64,000 nucleotides of DNA from Moritella sp. Urea-trap-13 (GTDB lineage Bacteria; Pseudomonadota; Gammaproteobacteria; Enterobacterales; Moritellaceae), in the NCBI RefSeq assembly GCF_002836355.1, contig NZ_PJCA01000034.1:1-64000 (forward strand), in the 5' to 3' direction. Under the pieces are notes generated by a model. The model was not told the DNA's origin. It ran no database searches and saw only the letters and a program-made list of their open reading frames with translations. This document shows positions 31,555 through 39,252 of this stretch, one piece after another. A program made the translations under genes and the position numbers. The stretch's first letter is position 1. Every line of letters starts with the position of its first letter.

Positions 31555-32747
31555 TTTGCGACTCTGCTTATTGTTTGTTGGGCGTCGATTCGCGCCATGG
31601 CATCAATATCAATCAAGGCATCAATACTGTTCGCTGCAGAAATACTTAAACGTTCCAAAACGCTGGCATTGACACGGGCAATATCGGTGAAACCAATTTG
31701 CCCCGTTAAGAAGGCATCTACCGCAATTTCATTCGCTGCATTTAACGTGGTGGTTGCCGCTTGACCTTGATAACAAGCATCTATGGCTAATTTCAAACAA
31801 GGGTAACGGGTATAATCAGGTTTCAAGAAGGTCAATTCACCCATTTCGAAGAAATCGAGTGGTTTAACACCTGAAGGGATGCGCTGAGGATAAGCCATTG
31901 CATGGGCAATTGGCGTACACATATCCGGTTCCCCCATTTGTGCTAACACTGAACCATCAGTATATTGCACCATAGAGTGGATCACAGACTGAGGATGGAT
32001 AACCACTTGGATCTGCGCTTCGTCAGCATTAAATAACCACTTAGCTTCAATATACTCTAAGCCTTTATTCATCATGGTCGCTGAATCAACTGAGATTTTC
32101 TGACCCATAGACCAGTTAGGATGCGCACAAGCCTGTGCCGGCGTCACCGCAGCTAAATCTGCAATATCGCTATAACGGAATGGACCACCAGAACCGGTTA
32201 ATAATATTTTACTGATGCCCTCTGCAACAAGGTTACAAAAACCCAAGTTGCTTTGCACAGCCAAAGGCATCGCTTGGAATATGGCATTGTGTTCACTATC
32301 AATCGGTAATAATTGCGCGCCACTGGCTTTTACTTCTTGCATAAATAAAGCGCCAGACATCACTAGCGCTTCTTTATTGGCCAGCAAAATACGTTTACCA
32401 GCACGCACTGCAGCTAACGTAGGCATTAGTCCTGCGGCACCAACAATCGCCGCCATCACCATGTCACTCTCATCAAGCGCTGCAACCTGGCATAAGGCGT
32501 CCATCCCAGATAACACCTCAGTAGAGCAGTTAAGTGATTTTAGTTGTTGCGCTAACTGGCTTGCGGCAACATCATTAAGCATTACGGCATAACAAGGTTT
32601 AAATTCTAAACATTGCGCCAGCATCTCAGTGACATTACTATTCGCCGTTAAAGCCTGTATCCGAAAGCGCTCAGGATTATTACGAACAACTGTAAGGGTA
32701 CTTTTACCAATCGAGCCGGTGGCACCCAGTATCGTTAATCCAATCAC
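31551..32747 (-). CDS. dxr: 1-deoxy-D-xylulose-5-phosphate reductoisomerase
   Basis: Second step of the MEP isoprenoid pathway; converts DXP to MEP with NADPH. NADPH-binding [11 protein letters not shown] at the N terminus, a metal site within [13 protein letters not shown], and LTGSGGPFR; 398 residues matches E. coli (398). It lies between cdsA and rseP, as in Vibrio and Pseudomonas, whereas in E. coli it follows frr. ATGA overlap with rseP indicates coupling. Confidence 0.97.
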   Translation of the reverse strand: MIGLTILGATGSIGKSTLTVVRNNPERFRIQALTANSNVTEMLAQCLEFKPCYAVMLNDVAASQLAQQLKSLNCSTEVLSGMDALCQVAALDESDMVMAAIVGAAGLMPTLAAVRAGKRILLANKEALVMSGALFMQEVKASGAQLLPIDSEHNAIFQAMPLAVQSNLGFCNLVAEGISKILLTGSGGPFRYSDIADLAAVTPAQACAHPNWSMGQKISVDSATMMNKGLEYIEAKWLFNADEAQIQVVIHPQSVIHSMVQYTDGSVLAQMGEPDMCTPIAHAMAYPQRIPSGVKPLDFFEMGELTFLKPDYTRYPCLKLAIDACYQGQAATTTLNAANEIAVDAFLTGQIGFTDIARVNASVLERLSISAANSIDALIDIDAMARIDAQQTISRVAK

Positions 32748-32759
32748 AATAACGCTCCC

Positions 32760-33659
32760 TTAAAAACAAACTAAATAAATAACAGCAAATACCGGTAATG
32801 CAGCCGTTAAGCTATCAATACGATCTAAAATGCCGCCGTGACCAGGTAATAACGTTCCACTGTCTTTTACACCCGCTTCACGTTTAAACATACTCTCGTT
32901 AAGATCACCTAATGTTGATGAAATTGACGTGATAAAGCACGTGAACAGGATTATGACAAACTTAGTGCTATCAAGTTCCCCTGAAGGTGAAACCGTCATC
33001 ACAACTGCAGCAATTAGCGCGATAAGCATAGATACAACAACACCACCCAAAAAGCCTTCTCGGGTTTTACCCGGGCTTACTCTTGGTGCTAATTTATTTT
33101 TACCAAATTTCTTGCCAGTAAAGTAAGCACCTGAATCTGCGCCCCATACTAAGAACATCACTAGCATCACTAACCATGCACCAGCCAGTGGATCATGGAA
33201 ATATTGATAAGAACGCAGTGCTAGCATTGCCCAAAAAAATGGCACTAAGGTAACAATACCAAAGACGACTTTCACTAAGGTATTCTTAGTCCACGCTTTA
33301 GCGCTGTTTGGATAAGTTAATACTAATGCTGCGCAAATTAACCACCACACAGCACCGACAGTCAAAATACCACTGACTAAGGGTACTAACACAGTTTCAT
33401 TATTATCCGTCACTTGCCAGATATGACGTACATCGGGTGGAATAACTAATAATGTCGCACCCAGAATAAGTGAGTAACCAACGATAAGCGCATTCGGTAA
33501 TTTACTGTTATTCTTATCGACCAATACCGCCCACTCTTTGGTTGCTAAGATAAACACACCTGCGATTGCAAGTGCGAACCACTGTAGAGGTAACAGAAAG
33601 ATAGCGGCAAGCGCTAATGGAGCTAAAATTAATGCGGTGGTAATTCGTTGCTTAAGCAA
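32760..33659 (-). CDS. cdsA: phosphatidate cytidylyltransferase CdsA
   Basis: Integral membrane enzyme making CDP-diacylglycerol, precursor of all phospholipids here. About eight hydrophobic segments. The C-terminal signature is complete: WGADSGAYFTGKKFG, SPGKTREGFLGG, GDLNESMFKR and LPGHGGILDRIDS. 299 residues. The start is TTG with AGGAGA eight bases upstream. Confidence 0.96.
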   Translation of the reverse strand: MLKQRITTALILAPLALAAIFLLPLQWFALAIAGVFILATKEWAVLVDKNNSKLPNALIVGYSLILGATLLVIPPDVRHIWQVTDNNETVLVPLVSGILTVGAVWWLICAALVLTYPNSAKAWTKNTLVKVVFGIVTLVPFFWAMLALRSYQYFHDPLAGAWLVMLVMFLVWGADSGAYFTGKKFGKNKLAPRVSPGKTREGFLGGVVVSMLIALIAAVVMTVSPSGELDSTKFVIILFTCFITSISSTLGDLNESMFKREAGVKDSGTLLPGHGGILDRIDSLTAALPVFAVIYLVCF

Positions 33660-33715
33660 AGTTGTTCTCCTATTAAAAAACGTCCAGAATTTTATCTCAA
33701 CGCTACTATATGTGT

Positions 33716-34486
33716 TTATTGCTGTTTAGTTAAAATAGCTCGGATCTGTTCACCTGTGCCACCAAAACGACGTTCTCTGTTTACAAAGCTAAAAATAGCA
33801 TCTTCAAATGCCGTTTTATCAAAGTCAGGCCATAAGGTGTCAGTGAAATATAATTCCGCATACGCGAGTTGCCATAACAGAAAATTACTAATCCGGTGAT
33901 CGCCACCCGTGCGGATCATCAAATCAACAGCTGGCTGGTCAGCCATGGCAATATGCTGCCCCAACATTTTGTCATCAATTTGATCTAAGCTTATTTCGCC
34001 AGTTTTAACTGCGATAGCAATCTGCTTCGCGGCATTGGCGATATCAGATTGACCACCGTAGTTGGCCGCAATATTGAGCGTGAGTTTAGTGTTATTACAC
34101 GTTAACGTTTCAGCTTCAGTAATCTTGGCTTGAATGGCTAGACTAAATGCAGATACATCACCAATGATTTTTAGGCGGATTTGGTTTTTATGTAGTTTCT
34201 TCACTTCTCGCGTTAACACTGTCATGAATAACTTCATTAACATACTAACTTCAGCTTCTGGTCGACGCCAATTTTCACTACTAAACGCAAATAACGTTAA
34301 CGACTCAATTCCTATAGCTAATGCACTACTCACAACTTGACGAACAGACTTAACACCTTCATGGTGGCCTTTAACACGTATTTTACCACGCTGCTGCGCC
34401 CAACGCCCATTGCCATCCATGATGATTGCAACATGCTTAGGTTTCGAGTCATTGACTAACGCTTCGAGTTCAGTTGAGTTTACCAT
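33716..34486 (-). CDS. uppS: undecaprenyl diphosphate synthase UppS
   Basis: Cis-prenyltransferase making the C55 lipid carrier for peptidoglycan and O-antigen. The catalytic Asp and phosphate loop are in [14 protein letters not shown] (about residues 21-34), with [11 protein letters not shown], and [15 protein letters not shown] near the C terminus (key: [11 protein letters not shown]). 256 residues (E. coli 253). A strong terminator-like hairpin ends only 28 bases before the ATG, so expression must depend on read-through or on a promoter overlapping it. Confidence 0.96.
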   Translation of the reverse strand: MVNSTELEALVNDSKPKHVAIIMDGNGRWAQQRGKIRVKGHHEGVKSVRQVVSSALAIGIESLTLFAFSSENWRRPEAEVSMLMKLFMTVLTREVKKLHKNQIRLKIIGDVSAFSLAIQAKITEAETLTCNNTKLTLNIAANYGGQSDIANAAKQIAIAVKTGEISLDQIDDKMLGQHIAMADQPAVDLMIRTGGDHRISNFLLWQLAYAELYFTDTLWPDFDKTAFEDAIFSFVNRERRFGGTGEQIRAILTKQQ

Positions 34487-34500
34487 TACTATCTTTATCC

Positions 34501-34535
34501 ATTAAAAATTAAAACGCCGTATCGAAATACGGCGT
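34501..34535 (-). terminator. terminator or attenuator between frr and uppS
   Basis: On the - strand ACGCCGTAT (34535-34527) pairs with ATACGGCGT (34522-34514) around a TTCG loop: a 9-bp perfect stem with tetraloop. It is followed by TTT-AATTTTT. It begins about 20 bases after the frr stop and ends 28 bases before uppS. Confidence 0.75.
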
Positions 34536-34555
34536 CTTAAAAAATGTAATCGAGA

Positions 34556-35113
34556 TTACACTTCCATTAAGTCTTTTTCTTTGTCTGCTAATATCGTATC
34601 AACTTGCTTGATATTGACATCAGTCATTTTTTGAATTTCGTCTTGTGCACGGCGATCATCATCTTCACCGATTTCTTTTTCTTTTAATAGCGCTTTAATA
34701 TCGCCATTTGCATCACGACGGATGTTACGAATAGCAACACGGCATTGTTCTGCATCAGCACGTACAACTTTGATTAAGCTCTTACGACGTTCTTCTGTTA
34801 GCGCTGGTAATGGAATACGGATATTGGTACCAGCAGACTGAGGGTTAAGACCCAAATCAGACGACATGATTGCTTTTTCTACCGCTTTTACCATAGTGGC
34901 ATCAAATACAGTAATGCTTAATGTACGTGAATCTTCAGTACCTACGTTACCAATTTGATTCAACGGAGTGTTAGCACCATAGTAAGAAACAGTAATACCG
35001 TTTAGGATACTTGGGTGTGCACGGCCAGTTCGAACTTTAGATAGTTGACCTTTTAATGCGTCGATAGTTTTGCCCATACGGGTCTGAGCGTCATCTTTAA
35101 TTTCGTTGATCAC
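34556..35113 (-). CDS. frr: ribosome recycling factor
   Basis: With EF-G splits post-termination ribosomes. All-helical tRNA mimic with the hallmark segments [33 protein letters not shown] and [10 protein letters not shown]. The GTG at 35113 has AAGGAA about seven bases upstream and gives 185 residues, the E. coli length; the frame is open to 35140 but the extra residues encode the ribosome binding site itself. It follows pyrH, as in most gammaproteobacteria. Confidence 0.96.
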   Translation of the reverse strand: MINEIKDDAQTRMGKTIDALKGQLSKVRTGRAHPSILNGITVSYYGANTPLNQIGNVGTEDSRTLSITVFDATMVKAVEKAIMSSDLGLNPQSAGTNIRIPLPALTEERRKSLIKVVRADAEQCRVAIRNIRRDANGDIKALLKEKEIGEDDDRRAQDEIQKMTDVNIKQVDTILADKEKDLMEV

Positions 35114-35195
35114 AACGTATTCCTTAAATTTGTCGAGCAATGGTCGCCATTGCCTTATCGATGAGAATTTACTTACTTAGTGTAAATCAATTCAA

Positions 35196-35224
35196 TTTAG
35201 AGGTCTTGTTATAATGCCTCTAAA
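35196..35224 (-). other. hairpin in the pyrH-frr spacer
   Basis: TTTAGAGG (35196-35203) pairs with CCTCTAAA (35217-35224) around a 13-base loop. It lies in a 153-base spacer. T-rich flank on the - strand is weak, so partial termination or a processing site is possible. Confidence 0.4.
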
Positions 35225-35266
35225 CTTTAAACTATTGTATTTATTTACTGAATCTGAGACTTAGTT

Positions 35267-36007
35267 TTATTTCTTTGCTGCATTTGAAATCAATGTGCCT
35301 TCAGCTTCACCCATAATAACACGGCGTAAAGCACCTGGCTTATTCATGTTAAATACGCGCATCGGTAAATTATGGTCACGTGCCATAGTGAATGCAGATA
35401 GATCCATGATTTTAAGTTCTTTTTCTACAACTTCACGATACTCAAGGTTATCGTAAAATTCAGCATTTGGATTTTTTACTGGATCTTCAGAGTATACACC
35501 ATCAACTTTTGTTGCTTTTAATACAATATCAGCTTCAATTTCGATACCACGTAAACACGCAGCAGAATCAGTTGTACAGAATGGGTTACCTGTACCAGCA
35601 GAGAAGATCACTACTCGGCCAGTTTTTAATAAGCTAATTGCTTCAGCCCAGTTATAGCTGTCACATACGCCACGTAATTCAATTGCAGACATTAAACGAG
35701 CATTCACATAAGCACGGTGGAGTGCATCACGCATTGCTAAGCCATTCATCACAGTCGCTAACATGCCCATGTGATCGCCCACTACACGGTTCATACCCGC
35801 TTCAGCAAGACCTGCACCACGGAATAAGTTACCGCCACCAATAACTAAACCAACTTGAACACCCAGCTCAACAATTTCTTTGATTTCTTGCGCCATGCGA
35901 TCCAGAACTTTAGGGTCAATACCAAAATTCTCGTCGCCCATCAGCGCTTCACCGCTAAGTTTTAATAAAATACGACGATATGCAGGTTTCGGGTTGGTAG
36001 TCATCAT
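35267..36007 (-). CDS. pyrH: UMP kinase PyrH
   Basis: Hexameric UMP kinase of the amino-acid kinase family, unlike eukaryotic UMP/CMP kinases; makes UDP for RNA and sugar nucleotides. Motifs: [38 protein letters not shown], and [13 protein letters not shown]. 246 residues (E. coli 241). Two adjacent ATG codons (36007, 36004) are possible starts. A hairpin followed by T lies between tsf and this gene. Confidence 0.96.
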   Translation of the reverse strand: MMTTNPKPAYRRILLKLSGEALMGDENFGIDPKVLDRMAQEIKEIVELGVQVGLVIGGGNLFRGAGLAEAGMNRVVGDHMGMLATVMNGLAMRDALHRAYVNARLMSAIELRGVCDSYNWAEAISLLKTGRVVIFSAGTGNPFCTTDSAACLRGIEIEADIVLKATKVDGVYSEDPVKNPNAEFYDNLEYREVVEKELKIMDLSAFTMARDHNLPMRVFNMNKPGALRRVIMGEAEGTLISNAAKK

Positions 36008-36027
36008 GATCTCTTTATCCTAATTGT

Positions 36028-36053
36028 GGAAAAACCGCAGCCTAAGCCGCGGT
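36028..36053 (-). terminator. attenuator-like terminator between tsf and pyrH
   Basis: On the - strand ACCGCgGC-TTAG-GCtGCGGT (36053 to 36034) forms a 7-bp stem with one mismatch and a 4-base loop, followed by TTTT. It lies about 28 bases after the tsf stop and upstream of pyrH. Confidence 0.6.
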
Positions 36054-36081
36054 CTATATTAAATCTTCAGCAATAATTAAA

Positions 36082-36960
36082 TTATGCTTTTTGTGCTGCT
36101 GCTACTGTAGCTGCAACTTCAGCTGCGAAATCATCTTCAGCTTTTTCGATGCCTTCACCAACTTCGATACGGATGAAGTTTAAAACGTCAGCGCCTTCTT
36201 CTTTAAGAAGTTGACCAACAGTTTTTGAAGGTTCCATGATGAAAGCTTGACCTGTAAGGCTCACTTCACCAGTGAATTTCTTCATACGACCAACAACCAT
36301 TTTCTCAGCGATTTCTTGTGGTTTGCCACTGTTCACTGCGATTTCGATTTGGATCGCTTTTTCTTTTTCAACAACTGAAGCAGGTACATCTTCAGGTTTA
36401 ACGAATTCTGGCTTAGCTGCTGCTACGTGCATAGCAAGTTTCTTAGCTAGTTCTTCGTTACCGCCTTTAAGTACAGTAACAACACCGATAGTGCCGCCAT
36501 GTATGTAAGACGCCATGTTATCACCTTTAACTACAACTGAACGACGAACATTGATGTTCTCGCCAATTTTAGCAATTAGGTTAGCACGCGCTTCTTCAAC
36601 TGTTAATTCAGCATCAAATTTAGCAGCTAGTAGTGCTTCAGCTGAATCGAATTCACCAGCGTGAGCAACTTCAACAACTTGGTTAGCAAATGCTAGGAAG
36701 CTTGCATCTTTTGCTACGAAATCTGTTTCTGAGTTAATTTCAACTAGAACAGCAACGCCGTTAGCAATTTTAGTTTTAACAACGCCTTCAGCAGCAATAC
36801 GACCAGCTTTTTTAGCCGCTTTAACAGCGCCTGATTTACGCATGTTCTCGATTGCTAATTCCATATCGCCTTCAGCTTCAACTAAAGCTTTTTTACAATC
36901 CATCATGCCTGCAGCTGTACGTTCGCGCAGTTCTTTAACCATTGCAGCAGTAATTGCCAT
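36082..36960 (-). CDS. tsf: elongation factor Ts
   Basis: Nucleotide exchange factor that regenerates EF-Tu-GTP. The N-terminal UBA-like domain contains [19 protein letters not shown]; the core has [11 protein letters not shown] and a coiled-coil insert. From ATG 36960, preceded by GAGGAAA, it is 292 residues; the longer TTG frame to 36975 overlaps that ribosome binding site and is rejected. It is cotranscribed with rpsB, separated by a terminator-like palindrome. Confidence 0.97.
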   Translation of the reverse strand: MAITAAMVKELRERTAAGMMDCKKALVEAEGDMELAIENMRKSGAVKAAKKAGRIAAEGVVKTKIANGVAVLVEINSETDFVAKDASFLAFANQVVEVAHAGEFDSAEALLAAKFDAELTVEEARANLIAKIGENINVRRSVVVKGDNMASYIHGGTIGVVTVLKGGNEELAKKLAMHVAAAKPEFVKPEDVPASVVEKEKAIQIEIAVNSGKPQEIAEKMVVGRMKKFTGEVSLTGQAFIMEPSKTVGQLLKEEGADVLNFIRIEVGEGIEKAEDDFAAEVAATVAAAQKA

Positions 36961-36984
36961 GGGTAATTTCCTCAATTTCTATAC

Positions 36985-37015
36985 AAAAAAAAACAGGAGC
37001 CATATGGCTCCTGTT
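36985..37015 (-). terminator. terminator/attenuator between rpsB and tsf
   Basis: A perfect 24-base palindrome (36992-37015, half-site AACAGGAGCCAT) is followed on the - strand by nine T. Such a partial terminator between rpsB and tsf is known in E. coli, where it sets the S2 to EF-Ts ratio. Confidence 0.8.
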
Positions 37016-37068
37016 AACTAAATAGTGCACTTAGTTAATAAGAGCATCGATTAAATCGAAAAGCTTTA

Positions 37069-37797
37069 TTATTTAGCTTCTTCGATGAAGTCGCTTTCCG
37101 CTTGTGCAGCGATGTCTTGATTACGGCCTTCATTTACAGTTGCTGCAACAGCACCTGCATAAAGTTTGATAGCACGGATCGCATCATCGTTACCAGGTAC
37201 AACAAAATCGATGTTGTCTGGGTTTGAGTTAGTATCAACAATAGCTACTACTGGGATACCTAGGTTGTTAGCTTCTTTAATAGCGATGTGCTCGTGGTCA
37301 GCATCGATTACGAAGATAACGTCAGGTAAACCGCCCATAGTTTTGATACCACCAAGGCTTTTCTCTAGTTTTTCCATTTCACGTGTGTTCATTAGAGCTT
37401 CTTTCTTAGTAAGTTGCTCGAATGTACCGTCTTGTGATTGTGCTTCTAGAGTAGTTAGACGCTTGATTGATTGGCGAACTGTTTTCCAGTTAGTCAACAT
37501 ACCACCTAACCAGCGGTGATCAACGTAGAACTGGTCACATGAAAGTGCAGCTTCTTTGATTGTTTCGCCAGCAGCTTTTTTAGTACCAACAAAAAGAACT
37601 TTACCTTTTTTGTCTGCAACGTTCTTGATAAAACCAAGTGCGTCGTTGAACATTGGAACAGTTTGCTCTAAGTTGATGATATGTACTTTACTACGAGCGC
37701 CAAAGATGTATTGCTTCATCTTTGGGTTCCAGTAACGAGTTTGGTGACCGAAGTGAACACCTGCTTGTAGCATATCGCGCATTGATACTGTAGACAT
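37069..37797 (-). CDS. rpsB: 30S ribosomal protein S2
   Basis: Ribosomal protein at the head-body junction of the 30S subunit, needed for S1 binding. It begins [25 protein letters not shown] (key: [13 protein letters not shown]) and includes [28 protein letters not shown] and VDTNSNPD. 242 residues (E. coli 241). AAGGAATT precedes the ATG. First gene of the leftward rpsB-tsf-pyrH-frr series. Confidence 0.98.
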   Translation of the reverse strand: MSTVSMRDMLQAGVHFGHQTRYWNPKMKQYIFGARSKVHIINLEQTVPMFNDALGFIKNVADKKGKVLFVGTKKAAGETIKEAALSCDQFYVDHRWLGGMLTNWKTVRQSIKRLTTLEAQSQDGTFEQLTKKEALMNTREMEKLEKSLGGIKTMGGLPDVIFVIDADHEHIAIKEANNLGIPVVAIVDTNSNPDNIDFVVPGNDDAIRAIKLYAGAVAATVNEGRNQDIAAQAESDFIEEAK

Positions 37798-37850
37798 TTT
37801 AATTCCTTAAGTTTGTATGGGGTTAGGCCTCCACACATCCCATTTTTTCG
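37798..37850 (-). promoter_or_regulatory. candidate S2 autoregulatory leader of rpsB
   Basis: The 5' leader can fold: ATGGG(A) at 37843-37838 (- strand) pairs with CCCAT at 37821-37817, enclosing a GGAGGCCT segment. It is followed by the AAGGAATT ribosome binding site. In E. coli and relatives S2 represses its own mRNA by binding a conserved structured leader in this position. Assignment here rests on position and fold only. Confidence 0.45.
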
Positions 37851-38281
37851 ACCTTTGAATCTAAGTTAGCGTAATAAAATCAAGCACTAACCAAACAAAA
37901 CAAAAGCACCCCGACAAATGTGACGATGTGTGTGTGATTTATATAAAATATGTGTGTATGAAGTTTAACAAATAACCAGTAGCTGGAATTTGTTAATTCA
38001 TTGCGCGCTTTATATCATATACAGATAAATAGCACAAATTTTGAGGCATAATTTTTTGCTCATTACACCATCAAATAACATCGCACGCATCCCTTATTCT
38101 AGCGGGTTATCAGCATAATTCTTGGCATCACATTTATTATTCACCTGCCTGCTAATACCTACAAAGAGCAAGCCATGGCAGAGAAGCATTGATCCGCAAA
38201 AAAAATTTATGCTTATCACTCGCATTAGCGTTACAATAAAAGCCATAAAACAAAACATTTATCTATATTGAAGAGTGAAAA
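37851..38281. other. divergent rpsB/map intergenic region
   Basis: About 430 bases of AT-rich DNA between two divergent genes. It contains GTGTGTGTG-type runs at about 37928-37957. TACAAT at 38232-38237 is a fair -10 for map without a convincing -35. No gene is supported. Promoters for both directions must lie here. Confidence 0.5.
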
Positions 38282-39121
38282 ATGAGCGTAATCATTAAAA
38301 CTGAAGAGCAAATCGAAAAAATGCGCGTTGCTGGTCGTCTAGCAGCACAAGTACTAGAAATGATAGAACCGTTTGTAGTTGCCGGGGTGACCACTCAGGA
38401 GTTAAATGATCGTTGCCATGAATTCACTTTAGCAAACGATGCATTATCTGCGCCTTTGTTTTACCCAAGCTACGATGAAAATGATGATACTGCATTTCCA
38501 AAATCAGTTTGTACATCGATCAACAGTGTTGTTTGTCACGGTGTGCCTGATGAACGAGCATTAGAAGATGGTGATATTCTTAATATGGATATCACCGTAA
38601 TCAAAGATGGCTTCCACGGCGATACATCAAAGATGTTTTTCATCGGTGAAGTTTCTCCACGTGATAAGCAATTATGTCGTATCTCGCAAGAAGCACTATA
38701 TGAAGGTTTACGCCAAGTAAAACCAGGTGCACGCTTAAGCCGCATTGGTGAGATCATTGAGAAAAAAATCAAGTCGCACAATAAAGCTAATCCAACACGC
38801 AAATACTCAATCGTAGAAGAATATTGTGGTCACGGTATTGGTCAAAAATTCCATGAAGAACCGCAAGTATTACATTACAAATCACGCTTCAACGAAAGCA
38901 ACCAGAACTTAGTGCTTAAAGAAGGCATGTGCTTCACGATTGAACCTATGATCAATGCGGGAAAAAAACACAACCACGTTGCCGATGATCACTGGACTGT
39001 ATTAACCAAAGATAATAAGAATTCTGCACAATGGGAACATACCCTTGTGGTAACCAAAGACGGTTGTGAAATTCTGACATTACGTGATGAAGAAACAATT
39101 CCACGTATCTTAAAAAACTAG
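38282..39121 (+). CDS. map: methionine aminopeptidase, type I
   Basis: Removes the initiator methionine from nascent proteins. The two-metal site is intact: Asp residues in ITVIKDGFHGDTS, His in CGHGIGQKFHEEP, Glu in TIEPMINAG and in QWEHT. At 279 residues it is longer than E. coli (264); the added residues lie in a loop before PKSVCTSIN (FYPSYDENDD) and in the RYNESNQN and NKANPTRK loops. It is divergent from rpsB and followed by its own terminator, then glnD. Confidence 0.96.
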   Translation: MSVIIKTEEQIEKMRVAGRLAAQVLEMIEPFVVAGVTTQELNDRCHEFTLANDALSAPLFYPSYDENDDTAFPKSVCTSINSVVCHGVPDERALEDGDILNMDITVIKDGFHGDTSKMFFIGEVSPRDKQLCRISQEALYEGLRQVKPGARLSRIGEIIEKKIKSHNKANPTRKYSIVEEYCGHGIGQKFHEEPQVLHYKSRFNESNQNLVLKEGMCFTIEPMINAGKKHNHVADDHWTVLTKDNKNSAQWEHTLVVTKDGCEILTLRDEETIPRILKN

Positions 39122-39197
39122 TTTACCTATCTTAAAAGTTAGTAATAGATAGCTTGAATTAATAGTAGATAAACGCTAATTGTTAAAATTAGTTAAC

Positions 39198-39229
39198 ATG
39201 GGAACAGCGCCCTGCGGTTCCCATTTTCT
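39198..39229 (+). terminator. terminator between map and glnD
   Basis: ATGGGAAC (39198-39205) pairs with GTTCCCAT (39217-39224), with extra CGC/GCG pairing possible in the loop, followed by TTT. It lies 24 bases before the glnD start, with the AGGAAGG ribosome binding site in between. Confidence 0.7.
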
Positions 39230-39252
39230 ATCGAACTCCAGGAAGGCGTCGT

